33,119 bases of DNA from Gemmatimonadota bacterium. Lineage in GTDB: Bacteria > Gemmatimonadota > Gemmatimonadetes > Gemmatimonadales > Gemmatimonadaceae. A program made the position numbers and the translations under genes. The stretch's first letter is position 1, and every line of letters starts with the position of its first letter. Where the stretch lies: contig JANYHJ010000002.1 of NCBI GenBank assembly GCA_025359135.1, forward strand, positions 1 to 33,119, read 5' to 3'. Shown piece by piece: positions 1 through 7,992 of the stretch. Under the pieces are notes generated by a model. That model searched no databases. It had not been told where the DNA came from and saw nothing but the letters and a program-made list of their open reading frames with translations.

Positions 1-938
1 GGCTCCGGCTCCCGCGCCGCCGGCTGGGGCGTGCGTGCCCACGTGATGAGCGCGACGCCTGCGACGATCACGAGCGTCGCCGTGATCATGCGGCTCGTGA
101 CTTCTTCACCGACCACCAGCCAACCCAGGAACACGGCGATCACGGGGTTCACGTAGCCGTACGTGCCGACCTTGGCCGGCGTGCTCACCTTGAGCAGCCA
201 GGTGAAGGCGCTGTATCCGATGATCGACGGGCCCAGCACGAGATAGACGAAGGCGACGAGCGAGCGCGTCGTGACAGCCGCCATGTGAAACGAACTCCAC
301 TCTCCGCGCAGCGCACCGAAGGCCACGAGATAGCTGCCCGCGAACATCATCTGCAGCGCACTGGCCACCGCATTCGATTCCGGCAGCGGCACGTGCCGCG
401 AATACATCGACCCAAGCGCCCACGAGAGCGAGCCGCCGAGCACGATCAGCTCCGCGACCGTGGCCGCCGCGTCGTGCTTGCCCGACAAGGCATCGGCGCC
501 CACGAGCAGCGCGACGCCCGACGCGCCGATCGTGAGTCCGGTCATGAGCGTGCGCGACGGGCGGGTGCCGCCCGGACGCAGCCATTCGATGAGCACGAAC
601 CAGACGGGCGTCATGCTCACGATCAGCGCCACGCGTCCCGACGCGGTGAACATCTCGCCCCACGTGACCGAGCCGTTGCCGAGGCACAACATGAGCAGGC
701 CCGTCACCGCGGTCGCGCGGATCTCGATGCCGCGCGGACGCGGCGCGCCGCGGCTGAACGCCCACGTGCCGAGGATCAGGCCGGCGAGCACGTTGCGCGT
801 ACCCGACATCAGGAACGGCGGAATGCTCTCGATCGCCACGCGGATCGAGATGTAGCTCGACCCCCAGAGCACGTAGACGGCGAGAAAGGCGAGCAGGACC
901 TGCGTGCGCGTGGGAACGGTGGTGCGCGCTACCGCCAC
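1..938 (-). CDS. DMT-superfamily (EamA) transporter, 3' end outside window
   Basis: This is an inner-membrane drug/metabolite transporter of the EamA type; the substrate cannot be told. The frame is open to the left edge (about 312 codons), so the C-terminus is missing. Near the N-terminus it reads LWGSSYISIRVAIESIPPFL, the usual first-helix signature of EamA proteins, followed by about nine further hydrophobic segments in two EamA-like halves. The second half includes LSWALGSMYSR and the typical late segment GTYGYVNPVIAVFLGWLVVGE. The chosen start is GTG at 936-938. It lies inside the end of the upstream permease gene (10-nt overlap), with GAGG 8 nt before it, so translational coupling to the ABC exporter is likely. 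No ATG is near. Family assignment is firm; the start is moderately sure. Confidence 0.85.
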   Translation of the reverse strand, partial: MAVARTTVPTRTQVLLAFLAVYVLWGSSYISIRVAIESIPPFLMSGTRNVLAGLILGTWAFSRGAPRPRGIEIRATAVTGLLMLCLGNGSVTWGEMFTASGRVALIVSMTPVWFVLIEWLRPGGTRPSRTLMTGLTIGASGVALLVGADALSGKHDAAATVAELIVLGGSLSWALGSMYSRHVPLPESNAVASALQMMFAGSYLVAFGALRGEWSSFHMAAVTTRSLVAFVYLVLGPSIIGYSAFTWLLKVSTPAKVGTYGYVNPVIAVFLGWLVVGEEVTSRMITATLVIVAGVALITWARTPQPAAREPE

Positions 939-2035
939 CGGAAGAGCCTCAGCGCCAACGGGAACGCCACCACCAACCAGACCGTCAGGATCGCGAGCTG
1001 CGACCACACCGCGCCCAACCCCGCACCCTGCAGCATCACCGCGCGCAGCGCATCGTTGGTGGCCGTCAACGGCAGCGCCTTGATGACGGGACGGATCACG
1101 TCGGGGAAGCGCGTCGAGGCGAAGAACACCCCCGAGAAGATCCACATCGGGAAGAGCACGAGGTTGGCGAGCCCGCTCGCGGCCTCGACCGTCTTCGCGC
1201 GCGACGCCACCAGCAACCCGATGCCGCTGAACGCGAACGACGCCAGCAGCGCGATCCCCACCACCAGCGCGAACGATCCGCGGATCGGCACGCCGAGCAC
1301 GAAGACGCCGAGCCCGAGGATCGCGGCCATCTCGAAGGCGAGGAACATGAGCCGCGCAAGCACGAACGAGAGCAGGTACTCCGCACGTGACATCGGCGTG
1401 GCCGTCAGTCGCTTGAGCAGCTTCTTGCTCCGCGCATTCACCACGCCGAAGGCGATCGACCAGACGCTCGATCCCATCAGGTTCATCCCGAGCAGCCCGG
1501 GAATGAAGAAGTCGATGTAGCGCGAGCCCGGTTCCGTGAGCGTGAGTTCCGTGCTCTTGACCGCATCCACCGTGCCCGCGCCGTGCTGCAACGCCTGATC
1601 CGCAATCAGTCGCGCCGTGCGCGCCTCCGCCCGCTCCTTGTCGAAGCGGTACTCCACCGCGCCGTCGCCCTTGGGCACCACCAGCACCGCGATCGCGCCT
1701 GTTCGCAGCGCACGTTCCGCCGAATCGAGCGACAGCACGTCCACCACGAGACCCGCTGTGCCCTTGAGCGAGTTGACGGCGCGATCGCTGCCCGCCACTC
1801 CGGTGACGACGCCGATCGGCACCGCTTCCGCCGGCTTGTTGCGGAACGCGACCGCGAGGCCGCCTGCCAGCACGATCGGAAAGCCGAAGGTCCAGAACAC
1901 GGCCTCGGGCTCGCGGAAGAACTCGCGCAGCCGCACAAGCGTGAGCTGCACGATCGAGCGGTCGCGCCAGCCGCGCGGCGCCGGCGGTGGCGAGGCGGCC
2001 ATGCCGCGCGATGGCGCGTGGGTCACGTCGGTCAC
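929..2035 (-). CDS. ABC-2 type transporter permease
   Basis: This is the membrane subunit of an ABC exporter, partner of the ATPase directly upstream. A soluble N-terminal stretch leads to a first membrane helix (EAVFWTFGFPIVLAGGLAVAF). An extracytoplasmic domain follows, and then five or so helices in the C-terminal half, including the segment from IDFFIPGLLGMNLMGSSVWS to the LVVAFPLALRLFRWR end. This matches the ABC-2/YadH-like topology of about 370 residues. The chosen start is GTG at 2033-2035, because GGAGG lies at 2042-2046 with a 6-nt spacer; ATG at 2002 is the alternative (11 codons shorter). Only 1 nt separates the ATPase stop from this start. Substrate unknown; antibiotic or lipid export is typical of the family but not shown here. 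Confidence 0.88.
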   Translation of the reverse strand: MTDVTHAPSRGMAASPPPAPRGWRDRSIVQLTLVRLREFFREPEAVFWTFGFPIVLAGGLAVAFRNKPAEAVPIGVVTGVAGSDRAVNSLKGTAGLVVDVLSLDSAERALRTGAIAVLVVPKGDGAVEYRFDKERAEARTARLIADQALQHGAGTVDAVKSTELTLTEPGSRYIDFFIPGLLGMNLMGSSVWSIAFGVVNARSKKLLKRLTATPMSRAEYLLSFVLARLMFLAFEMAAILGLGVFVLGVPIRGSFALVVGIALLASFAFSGIGLLVASRAKTVEAASGLANLVLFPMWIFSGVFFASTRFPDVIRPVIKALPLTATNDALRAVMLQGAGLGAVWSQLAILTVWLVVAFPLALRLFRWR

Positions 2036-2036
2036 G

Positions 2037-2981
2037 TCACCCCTCCCTGAGCGCGCGGCCCGTGAGCGACACGAACACATCTTCCAGCGTGGGCGAGTGC
2101 GTGCTGAGCGCTGCGAGCGCGAGACCGCTTCGCTCGAGCGTGCCGAGCAACGCGGGCAGCGCATGGTGCACGGCCGTCACCGCCAGTTCATAGGTGCCCG
2201 CGTCCACGCGTGCCGACCGAACTCCCTCGACGGCGCGCAGCGTCTCGAGGCTCACGCTGGCGTCGTGCGCGAGCGAGAACGCCACGACGTGCTCGGCGCC
2301 CAGCGACGCGATCAGCTGCTGCGGCGTGCCGAGCGCGATCACCTTGCCGTGGTCGACGATCGCCACGCGATCGGCCAGTCGCTCGGCCTCATCCATGTAG
2401 TGCGTGGTGAGCAGCACCGTGCGGCCCGTCGCCTTGAACTGCTCGATCATCTCCCACAGCTGCCGGCGCGACTGCGGATCGAGTCCCGTGGTCGGCTCGT
2501 CGAGGAAGAGCAGCTCGGGATTGCCAACGAGCGCGCAGGCCACGGCGAGCCGCTGCTTCTGCCCGCCGGAGAGCTGCACCACGCGCGCGGTGCGCTTCTC
2601 GCCGAGCGACACGAGGTCGATGACCTCGTCGACGGAACGCGGCTCGCTGTAGAACGAACGGAAGAGCTCCAGCGTCTCCTCGACCGACAGCTTGTCGGAG
2701 AGCTGCGTTTCCTGCAGCGCGATGCCGAGCCGTTCGCGCAGCGCGCGCTCCTCGCGGTCCCAGCGGCGGCCGAGCACCGTGACCTCACCCGCGTCGGGCG
2801 GGGTGAGTCCCTCACAGATCTCGATCGTGGTGGTCTTGCCGGCGCCGTTGGGGCCAAGCAGTCCGAAGCACTCGCCCGGAAAGATCTCGAGATCGAGGCC
2901 GTCGACCGCGGTCACGCTGCCGTAGCGCTTGACCAGGCCGCGAACCTCGAGTGCACGGGGCGGACTGGCGACGGGTGACAT
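2037..2981 (-). CDS. ABC transporter ATP-binding protein
   Basis: This is the cytoplasmic ATPase that powers the adjacent ABC-2 permease. Over 314 residues it has Walker A GPNGAGKT (about 43-50), the signature LSGGQ (137-141), Walker B LLFLDEP (157-163), a D-loop (GLDP) and the switch histidine in TTHYMDEAE (H194). The C-terminal roughly 90 residues form the accessory domain common in drug- and lipid-export ATPases of the CcmA/NatA type. The frame stays open well upstream, but ATG 2979-2981 is chosen because the conserved domain begins about ten residues later. There is no Shine-Dalgarno sequence before it; instead TACCTT lies 6 nt upstream, which suggests a leaderless mRNA. It is first in the ATPase-permease-DMT operon and divergent from the outer-membrane protein gene at 3088. 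Confidence 0.93.
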   Translation of the reverse strand: MSPVASPPRALEVRGLVKRYGSVTAVDGLDLEIFPGECFGLLGPNGAGKTTTIEICEGLTPPDAGEVTVLGRRWDREERALRERLGIALQETQLSDKLSVEETLELFRSFYSEPRSVDEVIDLVSLGEKRTARVVQLSGGQKQRLAVACALVGNPELLFLDEPTTGLDPQSRRQLWEMIEQFKATGRTVLLTTHYMDEAERLADRVAIVDHGKVIALGTPQQLIASLGAEHVVAFSLAHDASVSLETLRAVEGVRSARVDAGTYELAVTAVHHALPALLGTLERSGLALAALSTHSPTLEDVFVSLTGRALREG

Positions 2982-2987
2982 GGACCA

Positions 2988-2993
2988 AAGGTA
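2988..2993 (-). promoter_or_regulatory. Candidate -10 element of a leaderless promoter
   Basis: TACCTT (TANNNT type) ends 6 nt before the ATG of the ABC ATPase gene. A start site about 7 nt downstream would coincide with the A of ATG. No Shine-Dalgarno sequence is present. No good -35 box is visible at the usual spacing, so this is a suggestion only. Confidence 0.4.
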
Positions 2994-3087
2994 AACCGAG
3001 GGGTAGCGGGCGTGCCGAAACCACCAAACGCGCGACCTCGTACGGAGAGAGTCCGCCCTGGTCTGCCCGCTCCACTGGTTGGTGCCC

Positions 3088-5760
3088 ATGCTTGCCACGC
3101 TCGTGCTCGCGGCGCTCGTCGCCATGCCGCAGGATCCCGCGCCGCCCTCTCCGCGCGACACCACCAAGGCCCGCCGCAAGCGCGTGGTCGCGGGTGACAC
3201 ACTCAAGCCCGTGAATGTCGAGACGCGCATCGCGCGCGACAGCGCACAGGCCGACCAGGCGGGCCGCGGGCGCCGCACCCAAGTCACCGACGAGCACCGG
3301 CAGTCCGCCTTCGCCGATCCGGCTGCGCGCGATCTGCTCACGCTGGCCCGGGCGGCCCGTGTCAAGAACGACAACGGCATCGCCTCGTACGACGCCACCA
3401 CCTACCAGCGTCTCTCGGCCGGACTCGGCTTCAAGCTGCTCGGCCGCGAGCGGCTCGCCTTCCGCGTCGAGAACTCCGCGCACGTGCGCTGGCAGCGCAA
3501 CGTCGGCGTGCACATGGAGCTGACCGGTTCGCGCACCGTGTTGCCGATCATCGCGGGGATCGGCAGCAAGGAAGCGGAGAAGGAGATGAACAACGGCACC
3601 ATGGGGGAGATGGCGCCGATCCCGTGGTATCCCGGCAAGGAGCAGCTCTGGATGGGTGGCGGCATCACGCGCGCGCAGGTCGACGAGCGCTCGGCCGTGC
3701 ATCCGCTCGCGTCGGGCTCGGAGGCGTACTACCGCTATGCCACCGGCGATTCGCTCTCGCTCGCGATCTCGAAGGAACGCACGATCCGCCTGCGCGAACT
3801 GCGCATCACCGCACGGCAGCCCAAGGGCAACCTGATCGTCGGCTCGTTCTGGTTCGACATGAGCAGCGGACAGCTCGTGCGCGCGGTGTACCGCCTCGCG
3901 GAACCGCTCAAGCCGATGGAAATGGCGCGCGAGATGGGCGACTCGTCGGACAGGAAGGATCTCGACGAGATCCCGATGTTCGTGAAGCCGCTCATCCTGC
4001 CGATGGAGATCGACCTGCAGTCGGTGACGCAGGACTACGGCCTCTACAACGGCGTCTGGATGCCGCGTTCGAGCGCGCTCGAGGCGTATGCGCGCGTGGG
4101 CTTCATGCGCGTGCCGGTGCGCATGGAAGAGCGCTACACCTACGCGAGCGTGAATGCGGAGGGTGAGGCGCCGTTGCCGATCATCGTCGCCGCCAAGCGG
4201 CACAGCACCTTCAACTCGGGCGGGATGTTCGGCGGCGACCAGTACGGCGATGATGATGACGACGCCGACAGCGTCGCGACCAAGGCGGTGACCATCGGCA
4301 TCGGCAAGGACGGCGCCAAGGCGAGCGTGGAGTCGGGCAGGGCGCCGCGCGCGCGTTCGGCGCGCGATTCCTCGGCGCGCGCGCGTCGCGACAGCATCAT
4401 GGCGGATGCGGGCATCGGCCCCAACGCCAAGGCCGGCGCCAACAGCGACAGCGCCCGCAAGGCGCGCGCGGCCCGGCGCGAAGCGCGCGTCGCCGCGCGC
4501 GAGGCGGAGCGGAAGGCGGAGTGTGCCGCCAATGGCGGCTTCCGCATCAACACCGAGTTGCGCTACGGCAACACGCTGCCGGTGTCGGTACGCGTGCCCT
4601 GTGACACCGCCGTCCTCGCACATTCGAAAGACCTGCCGGCGTCGATCTACGATCCAGGGGAGGAAGTCTTCGGGTCGGCCGAGCGTGAGGAGTTGCTCAA
4701 GGCACTCGACCTCGGGCTGCAGCCGGGCTTCGCGCCGCAGAAGATCGAGTGGCAGTACTCGTACGCCGATGGTGCGATGCGCTTCAACCGGGTCGAGGGC
4801 TTCTCGGCTGGATTCGGTGCGCGACAGACGCTGGGCGGCGGCTACACGTGGCACGCGCAGGCGCGCTACAACTTCGGCGAAGCGACGGTGCTCGGCGAAG
4901 GCGGCGTCGAGCTCTCCAACGGGCGCCGGGTCTTCGACCTCGCGGCGTATCGTCGCACGTCGGTGGCGAGCGACTACGGCAGTCCGTTCGGATTCGGCGC
5001 CTCACTCGCGGCGCTGCTCTATGGCCGCGACGAAGGGTTCTACTACCGGAGCGCGGGCGCCGAGCTGGTGTGGCGCACGGACAAGACGCGCGACGACGAG
5101 GTGCGCGTCTTCGGCGAGAAGCAGGACAACATGCCCGTGGTGTCGCGTCGCTCGCTCTTCGGTGGCGACAACGACCCGGGCTTCGTGCCGAACCTCACGG
5201 CACGCGCCGGCACGGTCTACGGCGTGAGCACGCGCGTGCGTCGTCAGGCCGGGCTCGACCCGAACGGTTGGCGCTTCTTCGCCGATGGGCGTGCGGAAGC
5301 CGGCTTCGGCGACTGGAGTTACCAGCGCGGTGCGATCGACCTGAACGTGCAGCACCCGATCGTCGGACCATTCAGCATGTCGTTCACGGCCGGCGGTGGC
5401 GCCGCCTTCGGTGACGTGCCGCAGCAGCGCCTGTTCTTCCTCGGCGGACTCAACTCGATTCGCGGCCTCTCGCCGGGCTCGCCCGCGGATCGTGGCGGAC
5501 TCGTCGGCACGCCGGGGGGCACGGCGTACTGGCTGACGCGATCGGAACTCGCATATGGCGGCGCCGGCTTTCGTCTGATCGGTTTCTACGACGCGGGCTG
5601 GACGGGCGCCAAGCACGACTGGAAGGCGCCGGGACGGCCGCTCTCGGGCGCTGGTGTCGGGGCGAGCATGCTCGACGGGTTGCTGCGCATCGACGTCGCA
5701 CGTGGGATCTTCCCGACGCAGCAGTGGAAGGTGGACTTCTCGGTCGACGCGCGGTTCTAG
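3088..5760 (+). CDS. Outer-membrane beta-barrel protein, DUF5686/BamA-like
   Basis: This large (890-residue) exported protein begins with a short hydrophobic signal-like segment (MLATLVLAALVAMPQ). The N-terminal half (about 40-380) resembles the DUF5686-type region, with SLAISKERTIRLRELRITA and VGSFWFDMSSGQLVRAVYRL. A hydrophilic Asp-rich then Arg/Ala-rich linker follows at about 380-480. The C-terminal roughly 380 residues have alternating aromatic strands, the FFLGGLNSIRGLSPG segment that matches the surface-antigen/Omp85 barrel signature, and a terminal phenylalanine (VDARF) as recognised by the Bam machinery. By inference it sits in the outer membrane, but its cargo or role is unknown. 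ATG 3088 is chosen; in-frame TTG 3079 and GTG 3082 are alternatives and none has a clear Shine-Dalgarno sequence. It stands alone, divergent from the ABC exporter. Confidence 0.8.
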   Translation: MLATLVLAALVAMPQDPAPPSPRDTTKARRKRVVAGDTLKPVNVETRIARDSAQADQAGRGRRTQVTDEHRQSAFADPAARDLLTLARAARVKNDNGIASYDATTYQRLSAGLGFKLLGRERLAFRVENSAHVRWQRNVGVHMELTGSRTVLPIIAGIGSKEAEKEMNNGTMGEMAPIPWYPGKEQLWMGGGITRAQVDERSAVHPLASGSEAYYRYATGDSLSLAISKERTIRLRELRITARQPKGNLIVGSFWFDMSSGQLVRAVYRLAEPLKPMEMAREMGDSSDRKDLDEIPMFVKPLILPMEIDLQSVTQDYGLYNGVWMPRSSALEAYARVGFMRVPVRMEERYTYASVNAEGEAPLPIIVAAKRHSTFNSGGMFGGDQYGDDDDDADSVATKAVTIGIGKDGAKASVESGRAPRARSARDSSARARRDSIMADAGIGPNAKAGANSDSARKARAARREARVAAREAERKAECAANGGFRINTELRYGNTLPVSVRVPCDTAVLAHSKDLPASIYDPGEEVFGSAEREELLKALDLGLQPGFAPQKIEWQYSYADGAMRFNRVEGFSAGFGARQTLGGGYTWHAQARYNFGEATVLGEGGVELSNGRRVFDLAAYRRTSVASDYGSPFGFGASLAALLYGRDEGFYYRSAGAELVWRTDKTRDDEVRVFGEKQDNMPVVSRRSLFGGDNDPGFVPNLTARAGTVYGVSTRVRRQAGLDPNGWRFFADGRAEAGFGDWSYQRGAIDLNVQHPIVGPFSMSFTAGGGAAFGDVPQQRLFFLGGLNSIRGLSPGSPADRGGLVGTPGGTAYWLTRSELAYGGAGFRLIGFYDAGWTGAKHDWKAPGRPLSGAGVGASMLDGLLRIDVARGIFPTQQWKVDFSVDARF

Positions 5761-5855
5761 TCCACGCGCGTCGCGGCAGGGGACGACTTTCGCGCGCGCG
5801 TGTGCGAGCTTTCCGCTGCGTCTTGCTGAAACCATCACACGTGGTCGCTCACGAC

Positions 5856-7091
5856 ATGCTGACTCTCGATTCCGTTCACCAGCGCAGGCGGGCGGCGCGC
5901 TGGACACTCGCCGCGCTGCTCAGCATCGTCGCCTGCGGCGAGAAGCCGCCCGCGCCCGTCCCGTCGATCGTCGAGAATCCCTCGGCCGAGGGCAGCGCGC
6001 AGCCGAGCCTCGCGCTGGGGCGCGATGGTCGCGTCTGGCTCTCGTGGCTCGAGCGGCAGGGTGACACGAGCGTGGCCATGAGGGTCGCCGCCCGCGCGAA
6101 TGGCCAGTGGAGCGCGGTGCATCAGGTGGTGCGGCAGCGCGATCTGCTCGTCAACTGGGCCGACATTCCGCGCACGGCGGAGATGGCGAGCGGCGCACTG
6201 GTGGCCGGCTGGTTGCGCGGATCATCGGTCAAGGCGGGCTATGATCTCATGCTCTCGATGTCGACCGACGCGGGCGCGACGTGGAGTGCGGCACAGCCCG
6301 CGCATCACGACGGCATCGCGGCGGAGCACGGCTTCGTCTCGTTCTTTCCGCAGGGCGACGGCCTGGGGATGATCTGGCTCGACGGCCGCAACTACGCGCT
6401 CGCCGACAGCAGCAAGCACGAGACGCAGCTGATGTACGCCACGCTCGACGCGCATGGCACGCAGGCGCGCGAGTTCGCGATCGACGAGCGCATCTGCGAC
6501 TGCTGCCAGACGGCGGCGGTCACGGCGGCCAACGGCACCGCGATCGTCGCGTATCGCGACCGGTCGGAGGGCGAAGTGCGCGACATCCACGTCAAGCGCA
6601 TCGCCGGCAATGTCGTCGGCTCCGGCGTGCCCGTGCACAAGGACAACTGGGTCATCAAGGGCTGCCCCGTCAACGGACCGTCGATTGCCGCGCAGGGCGC
6701 GACGGTGGCGCTCGCCTGGTTCACCGCGCCCAACGACACGCCGCACGTGCGTCTCGCCTTCTCGCAGGACACGGGCAAGACGTTCGGCGCACCGGTGGAA
6801 GTGCACGATCGTCGTCCCGAGGGGCGCGTTTCGGTGGGGCTCACGCCGAACGGTGACGCACTCGTGGGCTGGATCGAGACGCTTGGCGACACGAGCGTGC
6901 TGCGCCTACGGCGTGTCTCGGCGCAGGGCGTGAAGGGCCCTGCCACTGATCTCGCGAGCTTGAGTGGCGGCAAGCGCGCCAGCGGGTTCGCGCGCATCGT
7001 CGTGACGGGTGACACGGCGATGATCGCGTGGGCCGATCCGCTCTCGCATCGCGTCAAGACGGCCGCGATCCCGGTCGGCGGCGCGAAGTAG
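5856..7091 (+). CDS. Sialidase-fold (BNR-like) lipoprotein with CDCC motif
   Basis: This exported lipoprotein has 411 residues. A basic N-terminus and hydrophobic stretch lead to a lipobox IVAC with the lipid-modified cysteine at residue 27, then a Pro-rich spacer. The rest has repeated beta-propeller-like blades with Asp-box-like pieces (SMSTDAGATWSAA, AFSQDTGKTFGAP), as in sialidase-superfamily proteins. The usual sialidase Arg triad is not evident, so no glycosidase activity should be assumed. Striking features are CDCC (214-217) and a later GCPVNGPS (C270), which could bind metal or form disulfides. ATG 5856 is chosen because it gives a proper signal peptide; GTG 5841 is in frame upstream. 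It follows the barrel gene by 95 nt and may be co-expressed with it. Confidence 0.75.
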   Translation: MLTLDSVHQRRRAARWTLAALLSIVACGEKPPAPVPSIVENPSAEGSAQPSLALGRDGRVWLSWLERQGDTSVAMRVAARANGQWSAVHQVVRQRDLLVNWADIPRTAEMASGALVAGWLRGSSVKAGYDLMLSMSTDAGATWSAAQPAHHDGIAAEHGFVSFFPQGDGLGMIWLDGRNYALADSSKHETQLMYATLDAHGTQAREFAIDERICDCCQTAAVTAANGTAIVAYRDRSEGEVRDIHVKRIAGNVVGSGVPVHKDNWVIKGCPVNGPSIAAQGATVALAWFTAPNDTPHVRLAFSQDTGKTFGAPVEVHDRRPEGRVSVGLTPNGDALVGWIETLGDTSVLRLRRVSAQGVKGPATDLASLSGGKRASGFARIVVTGDTAMIAWADPLSHRVKTAAIPVGGAK

Positions 7092-7127
7092 ACGTCGACG
7101 CGCACGCGGCTGAGGACTCGGCCGCCG

Positions 7128-7190
7128 TTCGCTGTTCGCCACTCGCCATTCGCCATTGGCCTCCGCTCGTCGCTCGTCGCTCGTCGCTCA
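7128..7190. repeat. Heptanucleotide tandem array, about nine units
   Basis: Nine successive 7-nt units keep perfect register. The first part is TTCGCTG, TTCGCCA, CTCGCCA, TTCGCCA, a transition unit TTGGCCT, and the second part is CCGCTCG, TCGCTCG, TCGCTCG, TCGCTCA. It lies between two convergent genes, and the stop codon of the downstream minus-strand gene (7188-7190) falls in the last unit. It has no dyad strong enough to call a terminator. Confidence 0.8.
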
Positions 7191-7481
7191 GCGCGCCGGT
7201 CGCCGGCGCCACGGTTGCAGCGCGTGGTAACGCGCCACCGTGGTCGGCCCCGCGCGTTCGACGTGCACGAGCCGCCGCCGCACCAGCTTGGCCAGCGCGA
7301 GCTGCACCGCGCGCTTGGAGAGTCCCGTACCCTCGCCCAGCTCGCGCAGTGAGGCGGGCGCGCCGTTCAGGCGCCAGCAGAGGAGCCAGACGAGGAAGGT
7401 GCTCGGGCGCCGGTCGTGCCCGACGAGGTCGGGCATGAGCGTGTCGATGACGTAGGGGTCGAGCGGGAGCGGCCGCGCCAT
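7188..7481 (-). CDS. Small winged-helix transcriptional regulator
   Basis: This 97-residue protein is almost entirely one DNA-binding domain. A helical N-terminal part (to about 38) leads to a helix-turn-helix at about 43-68 (ASLRELGEGTGLSKRAVQLALAKLVRR) and a wing strand pair (LVHVERAGPTTVARYHAL), then a basic tail. It resembles MarR/GntR-like wHTH domains but lacks any effector domain, so the family cannot be fixed. Start ATG 7479-7481 has GAGGG nearby upstream and is well supported. It is divergent from the glyoxalase-fold gene, with a perfect palindrome in the shared promoter region. Autoregulation and control of that neighbour is the natural inference. Confidence 0.75.
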   Translation of the reverse strand: MARPLPLDPYVIDTLMPDLVGHDRRPSTFLVWLLCWRLNGAPASLRELGEGTGLSKRAVQLALAKLVRRRLVHVERAGPTTVARYHALQPWRRRPAR

Positions 7482-7502
7482 GGAACCCTCGCTATGGTAA
7501 TC

Positions 7503-7516
7503 GTTGCCATGGCAAC
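7503..7516. promoter_or_regulatory. Candidate operator: perfect 14-bp palindrome
   Basis: GTTGCCATGGCAAC is a perfect inverted repeat, flanked by a looser dyad ATGGT (7494-7498) and ACCAT (7515-7519). It lies 22 nt upstream of the winged-helix gene and about 90 nt upstream of the divergent glyoxalase-fold gene. On the minus strand it sits between a possible -35 (TGCAAT) and -10 (TACCAT, 7494-7499), where a repressor would block transcription. Confidence 0.55.
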
Positions 7517-7608
7517 CATTGCACGACTGGACGCATGGCGCAAGACGGCGAACATTCCCAGCGCGACATGGTCACCGCATGGCCGTCACCCACCGCCAGG
7601 ACGCCCCG

Positions 7609-7974
7609 ATGATCAAGGGACTCAAGTTCGCCAGCATTCCCGTGCGCGACCAGGACAAGGCGCTCGCCTTCTACACCACCGCGCTCGGCTTCAAGGTGGC
7701 CACCGACGCCCCGATGGGGCCCGGCATGCGCTGGATCGAGCTGCGCATTCCCGGCGCCGACACGCGCGTGGTGCTCTTCACGTCGCCGGGCCACGAGGAT
7801 CGCATCGGCACCTTCACGGCGCTCTCCTTCTGGTGCGACGACGTCGAGGCCACCTACACCGAGCTCATCGCGAAGGGGGTCACCTTCAAGAAGCCGCCCA
7901 AGCGCGAAGACTGGGGCACGTCGGCCGTCTTCGATGATCCCGACGGCAACTCGTTCGTGCTCTCGTCGCGCTGA
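7609..7974 (+). CDS. VOC (glyoxalase/bleomycin-resistance fold) family protein
   Basis: This small cytoplasmic protein of 121 residues has one vicinal-oxygen-chelate domain made of two beta-alpha-beta-beta-beta modules. The first starts at KFASIPVRDQDKALAFY, and the second ends at AVFDDPDGNSFVLSSR, the usual VOC C-terminal motif with a D-P-D-G-N turn. Such proteins act as dimers and range from glyoxalases to resistance proteins and dioxygenases, so no reaction can be given. ATG 7609 is chosen because the domain begins at once; ATG 7579 would add ten residues. It is transcribed away from the winged-helix regulator and converges on the PhzF gene 18 nt further on. Confidence 0.85.
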   Translation: MIKGLKFASIPVRDQDKALAFYTTALGFKVATDAPMGPGMRWIELRIPGADTRVVLFTSPGHEDRIGTFTALSFWCDDVEATYTELIAKGVTFKKPPKREDWGTSAVFDDPDGNSFVLSSR

Positions 7975-7992
7975 CGAACCGGTGCGTCGTGG

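Noticed and set aside
2812..4854. A 680-codon open frame on the minus strand across the barrel-protein gene
   Set aside because: It is the antisense shadow of high-GC coding DNA: Arg/His/Ala-rich with no domain, and it overlaps two clear genes.
5763..5802. Hairpin CACGCGCG/CGCGCGTG after the barrel gene as a terminator
   Set aside because: The loop is 24 nt and alternating CG runs are frequent here, so it is weak evidence.
5827..5855. TGAAAC upstream of the sialidase-fold lipoprotein as a second ECF promoter
   Set aside because: With normal spacing the transcript would begin inside or after the start codon, and the -10 part does not match.
7128..7190. Possible CRISPR-like repeat array
   Set aside because: The units are only 7 nt and contiguous with no spacers, and no cas gene is near.
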